Shown: one piece after another, positions 52,404 to 61,774 of the stretch | Layout of the letters: each line of letters starts with the position of its first letter | Numbering within the stretch: position 1 is the stretch's first letter | Origin: Ardenticatenaceae bacterium | GTDB lineage: Bacteria > Chloroflexota > Anaerolineae > Promineifilales > Promineifilaceae | DNA length: 64,000 nt | Direction: 5' to 3' | NCBI GenBank assembly: GCA_020634415.1 | Contig: JACKBT010000005.1 | Span: forward strand, 62,001 to 126,000 | Program-made: the position numbers and the translations under genes | The notes under the pieces: model-generated | Told to the model about the DNA's origin: nothing | The model's input: the letters and a program-made list of their open reading frames with translations, nothing else | Database searches by the model: none

Positions 52404-52929
52404 ATGCCTCCTTTGGGGGAGATTGGAGATTGGAGATTGGAGATTGGGCGATCTCAGTTGAATAAGTTAGAAGCCACTTAAAATCAGCTTGACTGAATAA
52501 TTCTTCATCAACAGAAGAATGATATTCAATATCTGACTCTCGAAGTGTGGGAGGCTTTGGTTTACGATGGCGTTGATGCTTTAAGCTGTTGGCAAAAACA
52601 TTTAGTTGTTTTGCGATCTTGGTAAGTTGGCCTGCATATTGATCTACCTGAATAGAACTCATCAAATTCCTGGCAAGGGCGCGATTTATCCAATATTTGG
52701 TTTCAAATAGACTGCCTCTAGCGTAATAAAGGAAGTTGATTTTTTCGCCGTAATGGAAACGGCCGTATGACTCTGCAATATTCGCTCCAACCGAGTCAAC
52801 CGCCCGTGCCATCTGTTTTCCCACCACATCTTTGGCAAAACTATCCCACCTCAATACATCTGCCCAAATCGCATCAGCAATCTGTTCCACATCTTGCAAA
52901 ACCTTCAAATCATCAAGCTCAGTAGCCAT
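52393..52929 (-). CDS. Four-helix bundle protein (23S rRNA IVP type)
   Basis: 178 residues. The first 120 match the four-helix-bundle family first known from proteins encoded in intervening sequences of 23S rRNA genes: 'QIADAIWADVLRWDSFAKDVVGKQMARAVDSVGANIAESYGR' (conserved I-A-E-x-x-G-R), 'NFLYYARGSLFET' (conserved A-R-G-S-x-x-E). The tail 'SPISNLQSPP' is translated from the heptad repeat and runs over the MoxR ribosome site. Heptad repeat arms flank the gene at both ends, so it appears inserted in a palindromic spacer of the MoxR/ABC cluster. Function unknown; the family forms pentamers. Confidence 0.92.
   Translation of the reverse strand: MATELDDLKVLQDVEQIADAIWADVLRWDSFAKDVVGKQMARAVDSVGANIAESYGRFHYGEKINFLYYARGSLFETKYWINRALARNLMSSIQVDQYAGQLTKIAKQLNVFANSLKHQRHRKPKPPTLRESDIEYHSSVDEELFSQADFKWLLTYSTEIAQSPISNLQSPPKEAYEQ
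52419..52447. repeat. Heptad repeat (GGAGATT)4, left arm
   Basis: Four exact tandem copies of GGAGATT at the 3' end of the four-helix-bundle gene. Its complementary arm is 500 bases away at 52930-52963. Confidence 0.85.
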
Positions 52930-52963
52930 TTCCAGTCTCCAATCTCCAGTCTCTAGTCTCCCA
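52930..52963. repeat. Heptad repeat (AGTCTCC/AATCTCC), right arm
   Basis: TCCAGTCTCCAATCTCCAGTCTCTAGTCTCCC, complementary in type to the left arm. It stands between the four-helix-bundle start codon and the stop of the Gln-rich protein. Confidence 0.8.
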
Positions 52964-54625
52964 TTACGGTTCCAACGACGAAAAATAATCCCGAATATAC
53001 CCCTTCAACCCCAGCGGAATATAGTCGTCTTGCAACGCTTCATTCGCCGCATCTTGGTAATCGCCGAAGACCTGTTCGTAGGGGACGGTGCTGCCTTCGT
53101 TGGTGAAGTCGGTGGTGTTTTCGCTGAGGAGACCGCCGCAGTCGGCCGGATTCGCCAGACATTCGGCCGGGAGTTCGATGTCTACGCCTTCTTCGCCGCT
53201 CAAATCTACAAAATCGGGGACAAACACGTTTTCGGCGTGACCACCACCAGGACCGGGGCCGCCAGTGCCTTCACCCGTGTTATTTTGGCTGCCGGAGCCG
53301 CCATTTTGGCCTTGGCCTTGTCCCTGCCCTTGCCCTTGCCCTTGTCCCTGCCCTTGTCCCTGCCCTTGTCCCTGCCCTTGCCCAGATTGGCCCTGTTGGC
53401 TTTGCTGACCCTGACCTTGTTGTGCTTGCTGGCCTTGTCCTTGCTGTCCCTGTCCCTGTTGCCCCGCCTGGGCCACTTCTTGCCGCCCCTGATTGAGCTG
53501 CCCGGCGGCTTGCCCTGCCTGGGCTGAGGCCGCGCCTTCTTGGGCGCGTTGTTGCAGCGTGCCAGCGGCTTGTTGGAGGGCTTGTTGGGCGGCGGCGGTG
53601 TTGCCATTTTGCAGGGCTTCGGCGGCATCGGCTAACTGTTCCGCCAGTTCAGAGTCTACGTTTTGCAGGGATTCGGCCGTTTGCGCCAAATCCTCCGCTA
53701 ACTGGGCCAACTCCTCCTCACTCATCTGCGGTAAATCATCTGCCAGTTGGGCGGCGGCGGCCCCCGCCTGGGACAAGTTGCCATTTTGCAAGGCTTGCCC
53801 CAACGATTGGCTGTTTTGGTTGTCGGCTAAGGTCTGGCCTGCATCTTGCAAAGCTTGCTGCAAAGAATCGGTGCTGTTGTTGGCTTCTAACTCGCGCAAA
53901 TCGGCTTCGGCTTCGGAGAGGACGGCGACGGCTTCTTCGCGGCTGAGATCGCCCGCACCTAAATCTTGAATGGCCCCTTGCAGCGGCTCTAGCAGCTCTT
54001 CTTTTTGCTCTTCAGTGAGCGTGGGGTTTTCCAGGATTTCTTCTTCTAGGGCTTCGATAGCCTCGATTTGCTCGGCGATGGTTTCTTTGACGGCCCGATT
54101 CTCTTTTAGGATGGTCTCCTGGGGATTGGGTAGGAGTATGGCTGTGGCCAACAAGGCCGCTGCTGCCAATAAAATCAGCCAATCTTGCCGATTTAAGACA
54201 AAGGGCAATTGGGTTTTGGTATCTACCAACTGCACGGCGGCCAATGTGTCTGCTAGTTGCAATTGGGCAATGGCGGGCGCAGCTTCAAGCTGTTGGTGAT
54301 GAATTTCAACGGCCGTACTGCTCCTCTCTTGCAATTCAAACTGGAAATCAGCAAAACGGGCTTGCTCAATCAGGCTGAATCGCCGCACAAGCAGCCAAAT
54401 TAACGTGATGAGGAGACCGAGAACGGCCGTTCCCCCCGCCACATACGCCACCTCCACATTCGTCAAAAACGGCCGAAACCGCGCCACCGCCGCCACCAAC
54501 ACCGCCAGCAGCAGCCCCGCCAAAATGCCACGCGGCAGCCACAACAAGCCATCTCGCAGACGACGACGGCCGTTCCAGGCACGGAGTTGATGGGTTAATT
54601 GGCTAAAGTCTCGTTCAATATCCAT
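52964..54625 (-). CDS. Membrane protein with coiled coils and Gly-Gln repeat
   Basis: 553 residues from ATG 54625; an earlier start at 54676 would lie in a palindromic repeat. Three membrane helices are at about 33-55, 62-82 and 140-160. Next comes a long, acidic, heptad-like helical region (about 175-400, rich in Leu/Ala/Glu/Gln). A low-complexity Gly-Gln run follows (about 405-460, 'GQGQGQGQ') and a small C-terminal domain ('ENVFVPDFVDLSGEEGVDIELP'). The layout, two or three TMs then a helical Gln-rich stretch, resembles the DUF4175-like large membrane partners found next to MoxR/DUF58. It is probably an envelope complex scaffold. The Gly-Gln part may vary in copy number. Confidence 0.8.
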   Translation of the reverse strand: MDIERDFSQLTHQLRAWNGRRRLRDGLLWLPRGILAGLLLAVLVAAVARFRPFLTNVEVAYVAGGTAVLGLLITLIWLLVRRFSLIEQARFADFQFELQERSSTAVEIHHQQLEAAPAIAQLQLADTLAAVQLVDTKTQLPFVLNRQDWLILLAAAALLATAILLPNPQETILKENRAVKETIAEQIEAIEALEEEILENPTLTEEQKEELLEPLQGAIQDLGAGDLSREEAVAVLSEAEADLRELEANNSTDSLQQALQDAGQTLADNQNSQSLGQALQNGNLSQAGAAAAQLADDLPQMSEEELAQLAEDLAQTAESLQNVDSELAEQLADAAEALQNGNTAAAQQALQQAAGTLQQRAQEGAASAQAGQAAGQLNQGRQEVAQAGQQGQGQQGQGQQAQQGQGQQSQQGQSGQGQGQGQGQGQGQGQGQGQGQGQGQNGGSGSQNNTGEGTGGPGPGGGHAENVFVPDFVDLSGEEGVDIELPAECLANPADCGGLLSENTTDFTNEGSTVPYEQVFGDYQDAANEALQDDYIPLGLKGYIRDYFSSLEP

Positions 54626-54639
54626 GTAAATGGGTATAT

Positions 54640-54694
54640 TGGTGAATTGGTGTAAGGGTGTATTTGACTCATACACCCTTACACCAATACACCC
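54640..54694. repeat. Micro-repeat palindrome, perfect 18-bp arms
   Basis: ATTGGTGTAAGGGTGTAT (54646-54663) and its exact complement (54671-54688) with a seven-base loop, in the spacer between the Gln-rich protein and ABC permease 2. Same style as 35644-35711. Confidence 0.9.
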
Positions 54695-55630
54695 TTATTT
54701 ATCCGCAATCCGCTTCACCCGCCGCACACAGGCCCAATATAAGAGCAATGAAGCCAGCGTGTAAAGAATGAGAAACAGCGGCCAGGGCGAGAAGATAGTG
54801 ATGGTGCGGCTGGGCGAGCCAACGCTGGTGGTAAAGAAAAACAGTGTATTCTCAGACAGCAAGGCCGTCTCGCTAATGACCATCGTTGCCAGCAAATTGG
54901 TGGCCGATAAGGTTAAACCGGCGTAATAAAGCACAGCTTCTGTCACCCAGTTGAGGGGGCCGCCAAACAGCAGCGAACCCAAAAAGCCAGCAAACATAAA
55001 AACCAATATCGGCATCCCAATATTCCAAAAAAGCGCACCGCCAAAAGTTACCACACTGGCGGCCAGCGTAGATTTCATCACGCTGGAGCAGTAGAGGCCA
55101 AACAGGGCAAAGGTAACGGCCGCTGCCAGCACCAACAACTGTCCAATCACCAACTCCTCCACCGATAAGCCGCCTAACAGAAAGGAGATGCTTTGCAGCG
55201 GAATGGAGGCGAAGATGAGCAAAAAGACGTAGCTAAGAGCCGAGAGCAGTTTGCCCAGCACAAACCAGTTGGCGGGCAGCAGTGTCGTGCGCAGCAGATC
55301 ATAGGTTTGCCGCTCTTTTTCGCCTGTGATGGCCCCGGCGGTGAAGGCGGGAGCAATGAAGATGACCAGGAATACCTCCACGCCCAAAACGGCCGCAAAC
55401 ACGGCCTTACCCGCCTGCCGTGAATCTGGCCCAAAGCGGCTGCTGCTGGCTGACGCATAGGCTAGATAAACCAGCGACAGAAAGAGGCTCATCACCAGCA
55501 AATAGACAGTCAAAACGACAAAGGCTCGCCGTCCGCGCATCCGGCTGCGCAGCTCTTTCATGGTCACAGGATTTTGCAGAATGGCCTGGAAACGGCCGTT
55601 TCGTTGAATAGTTTCGCTCATATCTGTCAT
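54695..55630 (-). CDS. ABC transporter permease (ABC-2 type) 2
   Basis: 311 residues. Six hydrophobic helices, with a helical cytoplasmic start ('NPVTMKELRSRMRGRRAFVVLTVYLLV': the N-P-V-x-x-K-E-L-R-x-R-x-R motif of ABC-2 permeases). 'GEKERQTYDLLRTTLLP' is the conserved cytoplasmic coupling loop (E-K-E-R-x-T-x-x-L-L). Works with the second permease and the ATPase upstream as an exporter. Start ATG 55630 or 55621. Export substrate unknown. Confidence 0.9.
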   Translation of the reverse strand: MTDMSETIQRNGRFQAILQNPVTMKELRSRMRGRRAFVVLTVYLLVMSLFLSLVYLAYASASSSRFGPDSRQAGKAVFAAVLGVEVFLVIFIAPAFTAGAITGEKERQTYDLLRTTLLPANWFVLGKLLSALSYVFLLIFASIPLQSISFLLGGLSVEELVIGQLLVLAAAVTFALFGLYCSSVMKSTLAASVVTFGGALFWNIGMPILVFMFAGFLGSLLFGGPLNWVTEAVLYYAGLTLSATNLLATMVISETALLSENTLFFFTTSVGSPSRTITIFSPWPLFLILYTLASLLLYWACVRRVKRIADK

Positions 55631-55668
55631 ATTGCGTCATGACGTAATCACGTCATGACGTCATTATT
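55631..55668. repeat. Octad palindrome (ACGTCATG/ACGTAATC)
   Basis: GCGTCATGACGTAATCACGTCATGACGTCATTA between two permease genes; related to the ACGTAATT class. Confidence 0.8.
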
Positions 55669-56461
55669 CCTCACTCATCCTACCTGCTCGCCAATAAATG
55701 CCCCAGCCCAAAACCAAAAGTGCTATGGCATAAACGGCCGTTGGCCCCAAACTACTCGCCACAAACACCGATTCCGATGCCCCCATCATACCAGCAACAA
55801 GTGCCCAAAAGCTGGTGCTGTTTAACATCCGCAACAAGACCACTGCAATATAACTCGCCGCCAGGGCCATTGTAGATGAGCGCACCCAGGTGGAGATGAA
55901 CATCCCCACAAACGCCGCAAAGCCAATTTCCAGCCAGGGTCGCAAAACGGCCGATAACGCCATCGAAATCGCCGGATACAAAGCCGCTTCCGGTCCAAAC
56001 AGCCCAATCCCCACAATCATCAACCCTTGCAGCACCGACAGTGCAAACAACAGCTTCCAAATTCGCAGCCGCGCCAGCCCGCCAAACAGCTTCGCCAGCA
56101 AAATCTCATGATCCGGGATCGGTGTCGTTCGTAACACCTCCCACGTTCCCCTATCCCGCTCCATACTAATCGAAGGTGCGGTTAAAGCCGGTGCCATCAA
56201 CACCCCAAACCAGGTCAACGCCGTAAACAACATCGCTGGTAAACACAATAAACACCAAAAAATCACAAAATCATCATTGCCTGACAAAAGGGCCGGATTA
56301 CTAAAGCCACCGCACACTCCCAAAAGCAAAGCCCCTATCACCACAAACGGCGAATAACGGCTCAACTTCTCATAAAATGGGTTCGGTTCGCCCCATTCCC
56401 CTTTCTCCCGCAGGTAGATGGGGTTTTGTCGGAGGTCTTTCCACCAGGTGATGATGTTCAA
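55664..56461 (-). CDS. ABC transporter permease (ABC-2 type) 1
   Basis: 265 residues from a TTG start (no ATG/GTG in frame nearby). Starts 'WWKDLRQNPIYLREKGEWG', then six hydrophobic helices. The coupling loop is 'MERDRGTWEVLRTTPI', as in its neighbour. The two permeases probably form a heterodimer. Ends 'RMSEE' just inside the ACGTCATG palindrome. Confidence 0.87.
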   Translation of the reverse strand: MNIITWWKDLRQNPIYLREKGEWGEPNPFYEKLSRYSPFVVIGALLLGVCGGFSNPALLSGNDDFVIFWCLLCLPAMLFTALTWFGVLMAPALTAPSISMERDRGTWEVLRTTPIPDHEILLAKLFGGLARLRIWKLLFALSVLQGLMIVGIGLFGPEAALYPAISMALSAVLRPWLEIGFAAFVGMFISTWVRSSTMALAASYIAVVLLRMLNSTSFWALVAGMMGASESVFVASSLGPTAVYAIALLVLGWGIYWRAGRMSEE

Positions 56462-56509
56462 GTTTGACAGTTACTTTCGCAGTATTCAGTCCGATCACTG
56501 ATGACTGGT

Positions 56510-57466
56510 CTAATTCACAATGCCCTGTGTCACTTGCAGAAAAACATCTTCCAAATCGCCCACTTCCTCATGGAAGGAAGTCACAGCAATGCCCTGGCTA
56601 ATCATGCCGGCCAACACCTGGCTCAGCGCGGCATCATCGCCCACAAAATCAAAGCGCACTTCGTTGGTGGCTAAACCAGCTTCCACGCCCGCCATAATGC
56701 TTTGCACATCTTCGCTGTGGTGGAGGAGGTACTCTTGAACGGCCGTAATCTCCCCCAACACCTTCACACTCATCAACCGATGCGCCCGCAGCTTCCGCTT
56801 CATCTCCTCCATATCCCCAAACGCAATCAACTGCCCCGCCTCAATAATGCCAATACTGCTGCAAATATCCGCCACCTCCGACAAAATATGCGACGAGAAA
56901 AAGATCGTCTTGCCCATATTCCGCAGCTCCTTCAGCAGTTCCCGAATCTCAATACGGGCACGCGGGTCCAGCCCACTGGCTGGCTCATCCAAAATCAAAA
57001 TCTGCGGATCATGCGCCAGTGTTCGTGCCAGACAAAGCCGCTGCTTCATGCCCCGGCTCAAACCCTCCACAAACGCATCTCGTTTATGGCCCAAATCCAC
57101 CAACGCCAACAAATCATGAATCATGCCATTGCGCGAACTCTTCGGCACATCATAACAGGCCGCAAAAAAATCCAGGTACTCCCACACCTTCATGTCCTCA
57201 TACACCCCAAAAAAGTCCGGCATATACCCAATTGCCTGCCGCACCCCCCGCTGATCCTTAAGCACGTCATGGCCTGCCACCCAGGCTTTGCCACTGGTCG
57301 GCTTCAACAGCGTCGTCAAAATCCGCATCGTGGTCGTCTTGCCCGCCCCATTGGGGCCAATAAAGCCAAACACGGCCCCCTCCTCAATCGTCAAATTCAA
57401 CTCATGCAGAGCTGTCAGCGAGCCATATTTTTTCGTTAAGCCTTGGATTTCAATAATTGCGCTCAT
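56510..57466 (-). CDS. ABC transporter ATP-binding protein
   Basis: 318 residues. Walker A is 'GPNGAGKTTT', Q-loop 'IGYMPD', signature 'LSRGMKQR', Walker B 'ILILDEPASGLD', H-loop 'FFSSHIL'. The C-terminal 90 residues form the accessory domain usual in ABC-2 exporters of the NatA/YadG type. The gene leads the cluster ATPase-permease-permease-scaffold-(four-helix bundle)-MoxR-GNAT-DUF58 that runs down to 49506. Confidence 0.95.
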   Translation of the reverse strand: MSAIIEIQGLTKKYGSLTALHELNLTIEEGAVFGFIGPNGAGKTTTMRILTTLLKPTSGKAWVAGHDVLKDQRGVRQAIGYMPDFFGVYEDMKVWEYLDFFAACYDVPKSSRNGMIHDLLALVDLGHKRDAFVEGLSRGMKQRLCLARTLAHDPQILILDEPASGLDPRARIEIRELLKELRNMGKTIFFSSHILSEVADICSSIGIIEAGQLIAFGDMEEMKRKLRAHRLMSVKVLGEITAVQEYLLHHSEDVQSIMAGVEAGLATNEVRFDFVGDDAALSQVLAGMISQGIAVTSFHEEVGDLEDVFLQVTQGIVN

Positions 57467-57534
57467 AGATCGGTATTCGGTAATCGGTATTCGGTAATCG
57501 GATGACGGTTCACTGATTACCGATAACGGTATTC
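57466..57534. repeat. Heptad micro-repeat palindrome (CGGTATT/CGGTAAT)
   Basis: Nine 7-nt units in phase: CGGTATT CGGTAAT CGGTATT CGGTAAT CGGATGA and so on, the last four complementing the first. It fills the spacer between sbcC and the ABC ATPase. Confidence 0.85.
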
Positions 57535-60515
57535 TACACTATCGTAATCGCCGAACCTGTCGGCCGTTTTTCGACTTCTATACGTGTGGGAAACGCATCC
57601 CGTAGCTCATCAATGTGGGTAATGACCAAAATGCGGGCAAAGTCGTCTTGAATGGCATGGATAGATTCTACCAGACGTTGACGGCCGTTCGGGTCCTGAC
57701 TGCCAAATCCTTCATCCACCACCAACGTTTGCAGCCGCGCCCCAGCCCGCTTCGCCAAAATCTGAGACAGCGCCAAACGGATGGCAAAATTGACACGGAA
57801 CTGCTCACCGCCAGAGAAATTCTCATACGGCCGTTCCCCCGACCTGTCCGAAATCTGAATATCCAGCGTCTCCGCCACTGCGTCGCGGCTCTTCAACTGC
57901 TTCTGCGTCTGGAAGCGCACCTGCATCTCACCGCCCGTCAGCCTGTCCAGCAGTTCATTGGCGCGATCTTCAATATCAGGAATGGCATGTTCAATCAACA
58001 ACGCCTGCACCCCATTGCGCCCACACGCCTCCTCCAACAACTTCAGCCGCTTAATCAGCAAATTCGTCTCATCCCGCTCCCGCCGCAAATCCTTGCGCTG
58101 CGCCCGCAAATCCCCCAGCACATCCAGCTTATTTTGCGCCACCGCCACCCGCCGATGCGCCTGCGACTGCTCTCCCCGCAAACTATTCACCTCGTCCTCC
58201 ATCGCCCCCAAATCACCCATATCGGCCGTCATCGCCGCCAATTGCACCGTTGCCGTCGCCTGCTGCTGCTGCAACTCCTGCACCGTCTCCCCCTGTTCTT
58301 TCACCTGCCTCTCCACATCCGTCAGCGACTCTGCCAAAGGTTTCACCGCCGCTTCCGCCTGCTTCAACGCCTGCTGCTGCTGCGGCGCATGCGCTAACCC
58401 ATCCCGCTGCTGCTTCGCCGCCTCATGCGCCGCCGCCTCATACCCCACCTCTCCTTCCTGCTTCTCCAACTCCGCCAACGCCCCCCGCGCCTCAATCTCA
58501 AAGTCTCCCGTCTCTAGTCTCCCCTCAACGGCCTCCTTCTCCCCACTTCCCACTTCCTGCCATTCCCCCACCAACCGCCCAATCTCCCCCAACCGTGCCT
58601 CCGCACTGGCAATATCCTTCTGCACAGATTGCTGCTCTTTCTCCAAACTTTGTTTGCGCTGCACGGCCGTTTCCAACTCCTTCACCACCTTCTTCTGTTC
58701 CGCAACGGCCGTCTCATCCCCCAAAAACTTCTCCAACTCACCCATCCGCCCCGCATCACCCGCTTCCCACTCCGCAATCACCCGGTCAATCTCTTGCAGC
58801 CGCGCCTCCGCCTGCGCCAAACGCTGCTGCTGCGTCTGCTGCTCCCGCTCCACCTGGGGCTGCTCCTTCACCGCCGCCTCCAACTGGGCCACCTCCGCCG
58901 TCAAAGTCGTAATCTGCTTCTGTTGGGTGCGATACTCATCCCCCATACGCTTGCCATCGGCCGTTAAATCCGCCACCACCTGCGCCCGATGCTCCGCGCT
59001 CAACGGCTGCCCACAAGTGGGGCACTCACCGCCCTCCTGCTGCTGCAACTGGTCAATCCGCGCCTTCAGCTTGTTCATCTCCTCCTTCAATGCCGGCTGC
59101 CGCGCCTCCAAACCATCCCGTTCGGCCAAAGCCACACTGTACCGCTGCCGCTGCTCGGCCAAAACCGCCAACTTGGCGTTACTATCACTAATCGCCTGTG
59201 TGGCTGCATTTTGATTTTGCTGCACGGCCGTTTGCTCCACCCGACTCTTTTTCACCTGCTGCTCCCGCTTTTGCAACTGCTTCAACTCCTGCTCCCACAG
59301 CCGCCGCTCCCCCTCCAAACGCTGCAGCTCCACCCGCGCCGCTTGCAAAGCGGCTTCCTGCTCGGTCACTGCCGCCAACACCGCCGCCAATTCCGCCAAT
59401 CGCCCTTCCCCTATCCCCCTTCGTTCCTCCACCGCCACCCGTTCGGCAACGGCCGTCTCCACCACGCCCGCCTGCTTCACCAAATGGGCCAACTGCTGCT
59501 GCAAGCGGCTCTTCTCCTGCGAAATTTTGAGCAAATGGGGCTGTTTCTCCCGCTGCAAACGGTTAAATTCACTCTCTTTAGCCTGCCACTCGTTCACATC
59601 ATTATCAGCCGTTTGCCAGGCCCCAAAATCCGCCTCAATCTGCGCCGCCTGGCCCAAAACCGCCTCATAACTGTCCCGTTCCGTCTGCAACTGGGCCTGC
59701 CGCTTTTGCACCTGCTCCAGCTTACGCTCCTCCCGCGCCAGCGTATTCGCCAGATTGACGACCATCTCTTTTTGTTGGGCAACGGCCGTTTCCGCCCGGC
59801 GCATCTGCTGCAAAACCTTCTCCTGCAACACCAACTTCTCCGCAATCACATCCAACGCCGCCTGAGCCTCGGCAACGGCCGTTTTCCTATCCTCCTCCTC
59901 GCCCAACTCCGCCTCAATCTCCGCCAGCCGCGCTTCCAGCAAAGCCACCTGCCCTTCCGTCTGCTTGCGCCGTTCCGCAGCTGCCTCTTTATAAACATCC
60001 CAGGCATTCACCCCCAACAGATCCGCCAAAATCTCCTTGCGCCGCCCTGGCGTTTTCGTCGTAAACTCATCCGCCTGCCCTTGCAGCAAAAAACTGGCAT
60101 TGATAAAGGTGTCATAATTCATGCGCAGCAGCTTCTCAATAGCCGCCTGCGTCTCTCGTCCCTTGCTTTCCGTCAGGCTCTTCCAGCCATTATCCCCCGT
60201 GCCAATTTGCAGCTCTAAAACGGCCGTCTTCCGCACCCGTTTCTGCCGAATAATGCGATACATCACCCCCTCCAGGGCAAAGGCAAACTTCACCTCCACC
60301 CCCTCATCATCCAGCACCGACAATTTGTTCACCAAATCATCATCACTCTTCACCCGGCTCTTGCCAAACAAAGCCCAGGTCATCGCGTCCAAAATGGACG
60401 ATTTCCCCGCGCCATTCATCCCCGAAATGCAGGCCGTGTGGATGGAGGTGAAATCGAGAACGGCCGTTTCCCGATACGACAAAAAATTAGTCAACTCAAG
60501 TTTTAATGGAATCAT
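57534..60515 (-). CDS. sbcC: SbcC/Rad50-type ATPase
   Basis: 993 residues. The Walker A is 'GMNGAGKSS' near residue 33, then long coiled coils. The zinc hook is 'CPTCGQ' near residue 497, and the C-terminal ABC half has 'FSGGEQFRV' (near 905) and Walker B 'LVVDEGFGSQD' (near 933). With SbcD it opens hairpin and blocked DNA ends. At about residues 660-675 the coiled coil contains 'GRLETGDFEIE', encoded by the GGAGACT heptad repeat (58495-58535), an in-frame insertion of the intergenic repeat. The gene has about ten ACGGCCGT motifs, mostly read as E/T-T-A-V in the coils. The ATG overlaps the sbcD stop by four bases. Confidence 0.96.
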   Translation of the reverse strand: MIPLKLELTNFLSYRETAVLDFTSIHTACISGMNGAGKSSILDAMTWALFGKSRVKSDDDLVNKLSVLDDEGVEVKFAFALEGVMYRIIRQKRVRKTAVLELQIGTGDNGWKSLTESKGRETQAAIEKLLRMNYDTFINASFLLQGQADEFTTKTPGRRKEILADLLGVNAWDVYKEAAAERRKQTEGQVALLEARLAEIEAELGEEEDRKTAVAEAQAALDVIAEKLVLQEKVLQQMRRAETAVAQQKEMVVNLANTLAREERKLEQVQKRQAQLQTERDSYEAVLGQAAQIEADFGAWQTADNDVNEWQAKESEFNRLQREKQPHLLKISQEKSRLQQQLAHLVKQAGVVETAVAERVAVEERRGIGEGRLAELAAVLAAVTEQEAALQAARVELQRLEGERRLWEQELKQLQKREQQVKKSRVEQTAVQQNQNAATQAISDSNAKLAVLAEQRQRYSVALAERDGLEARQPALKEEMNKLKARIDQLQQQEGGECPTCGQPLSAEHRAQVVADLTADGKRMGDEYRTQQKQITTLTAEVAQLEAAVKEQPQVEREQQTQQQRLAQAEARLQEIDRVIAEWEAGDAGRMGELEKFLGDETAVAEQKKVVKELETAVQRKQSLEKEQQSVQKDIASAEARLGEIGRLVGEWQEVGSGEKEAVEGRLETGDFEIEARGALAELEKQEGEVGYEAAAHEAAKQQRDGLAHAPQQQQALKQAEAAVKPLAESLTDVERQVKEQGETVQELQQQQATATVQLAAMTADMGDLGAMEDEVNSLRGEQSQAHRRVAVAQNKLDVLGDLRAQRKDLRRERDETNLLIKRLKLLEEACGRNGVQALLIEHAIPDIEDRANELLDRLTGGEMQVRFQTQKQLKSRDAVAETLDIQISDRSGERPYENFSGGEQFRVNFAIRLALSQILAKRAGARLQTLVVDEGFGSQDPNGRQRLVESIHAIQDDFARILVITHIDELRDAFPTRIEVEKRPTGSAITIV

Positions 60516-61765
60516 TCACCCTCCTCACCAACGGCCGTTAAAACCTCCTTCGCCAACGCCAACATCGCCTCAATCTCCGCCTCCTCAAACTCCTTCGTCC
60601 GCCAATACGTCCCCAGCAGCTCCTCCGGGGTCATCGTCTCCACCTGCGCCGACTCCCCCAACCGCGCCCGCCGCTCCACCAGCCGATTCTTCTGCACCTG
60701 AATGCTAAAAGCTGGCTCAAAATGGGCCAAAATCGCCCGTTCATCCAACAAAGACTCCCAATCCGCCGGGTAAGTCAACTGCACCCGGCAAATAGCATCA
60801 GCCACCTTCTCCGGCTCCGGCAGTTGCGCCAAAATCTCATCAGTCGTCGTGTTACTCACCGTCACCTGAATCGGAATATCCAAAAAGCGGCGCGTCTTGA
60901 GTTTGACAAATTCCCACTCTGTTTTACCCTTACTCACATCGGCCAACACAAAGCCCTTCGGCTCTTTGGCCTCGCCAAAATCAATCCGCTCAATCGAGCC
61001 AGGGTACACAATGGGCGGATGCGCATCCTTCGCCGACAGGCGTTGGTGTTTATGAATATGCCCCAACGCCACATAATCCAGCCGCCGATCATTGACCAGA
61101 CTGCCACTCAAAACCAGCTCATGCCCCAGCATCACGCCTCGTTCACTGCCATATTTTGCCCCCTGCACACTGGCATGAGCCGCCAGGATGAGCGGCAGTT
61201 CGGGATCGGCCGTTTCTATCAAATGGGCAACGGCCGTTGTCACCCGCTCCTCAATCGCATCCAACACCCCTTGCAGCGACTGGCCCGCCGTCTCCTCCCG
61301 CGTCATCAACTGGTGGCGCGACACCCAGGGCACCGTAATAATTTGCACCGGCACACCCAACTCATCTGGCCCCAACCGCCGAATGCGGTCAGCAATAAAA
61401 ATGTGCGGCACCGCCAGCGTATTAAACTCCTGCAAAGTATGCGCACGCCCCGCCGCTGGCGACACATCATGGTTCCCCACCAGCAGCAGCGTGGGAATCC
61501 CCGCCTGCGACAGACGCATCATGCGCTTGCCCCATTCCCGCTGAAAAGTAGGGTGGGGGTTGCGATCTTTATAAGCATCTCCGGCAAAAATGACGAGATC
61601 AACAGGTTCGGATACGGCCGTTTCCACAATCGCATCCAGCGAATTCAAAAAATCCACCACCCGCACGGGCAACGCCACCTCAGGATCGTAACGGCCGTAA
61701 TTGGCAATATCAATATGAGCATCCGCAAAATGCAAAACACGTAAACTATTCTTCACGAGCACCAC
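60512..61765 (-). CDS. sbcD: SbcD/Mre11-type nuclease
   Basis: 417 residues from a GTG. The five phosphoesterase motifs of Mre11/SbcD are visible: 'FADAHID', 'FAGDAYKDRN', 'GNHD', 'LAAHASVQG' and 'GHIHKHQ'. The C-terminal capping domain ends in Glu-rich helices. It is the 3'-5' exonuclease and endonuclease partner of SbcC; the overlapping pair forms an operon. In a genome with very many palindromic spacers, a hairpin-cleaving SbcCD is of obvious interest. Confidence 0.96.
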   Translation of the reverse strand: MVLVKNSLRVLHFADAHIDIANYGRYDPEVALPVRVVDFLNSLDAIVETAVSEPVDLVIFAGDAYKDRNPHPTFQREWGKRMMRLSQAGIPTLLLVGNHDVSPAAGRAHTLQEFNTLAVPHIFIADRIRRLGPDELGVPVQIITVPWVSRHQLMTREETAGQSLQGVLDAIEERVTTAVAHLIETADPELPLILAAHASVQGAKYGSERGVMLGHELVLSGSLVNDRRLDYVALGHIHKHQRLSAKDAHPPIVYPGSIERIDFGEAKEPKGFVLADVSKGKTEWEFVKLKTRRFLDIPIQVTVSNTTTDEILAQLPEPEKVADAICRVQLTYPADWESLLDERAILAHFEPAFSIQVQKNRLVERRARLGESAQVETMTPEELLGTYWRTKEFEEAEIEAMLALAKEVLTAVGEEGE

Positions 61766-61774
61766 CGGTCATAA

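Noticed and set aside
53280..53400. CRISPR-like regular array
   Set aside because: It is the Gly-Gln codon repeat within a gene; no spacers.
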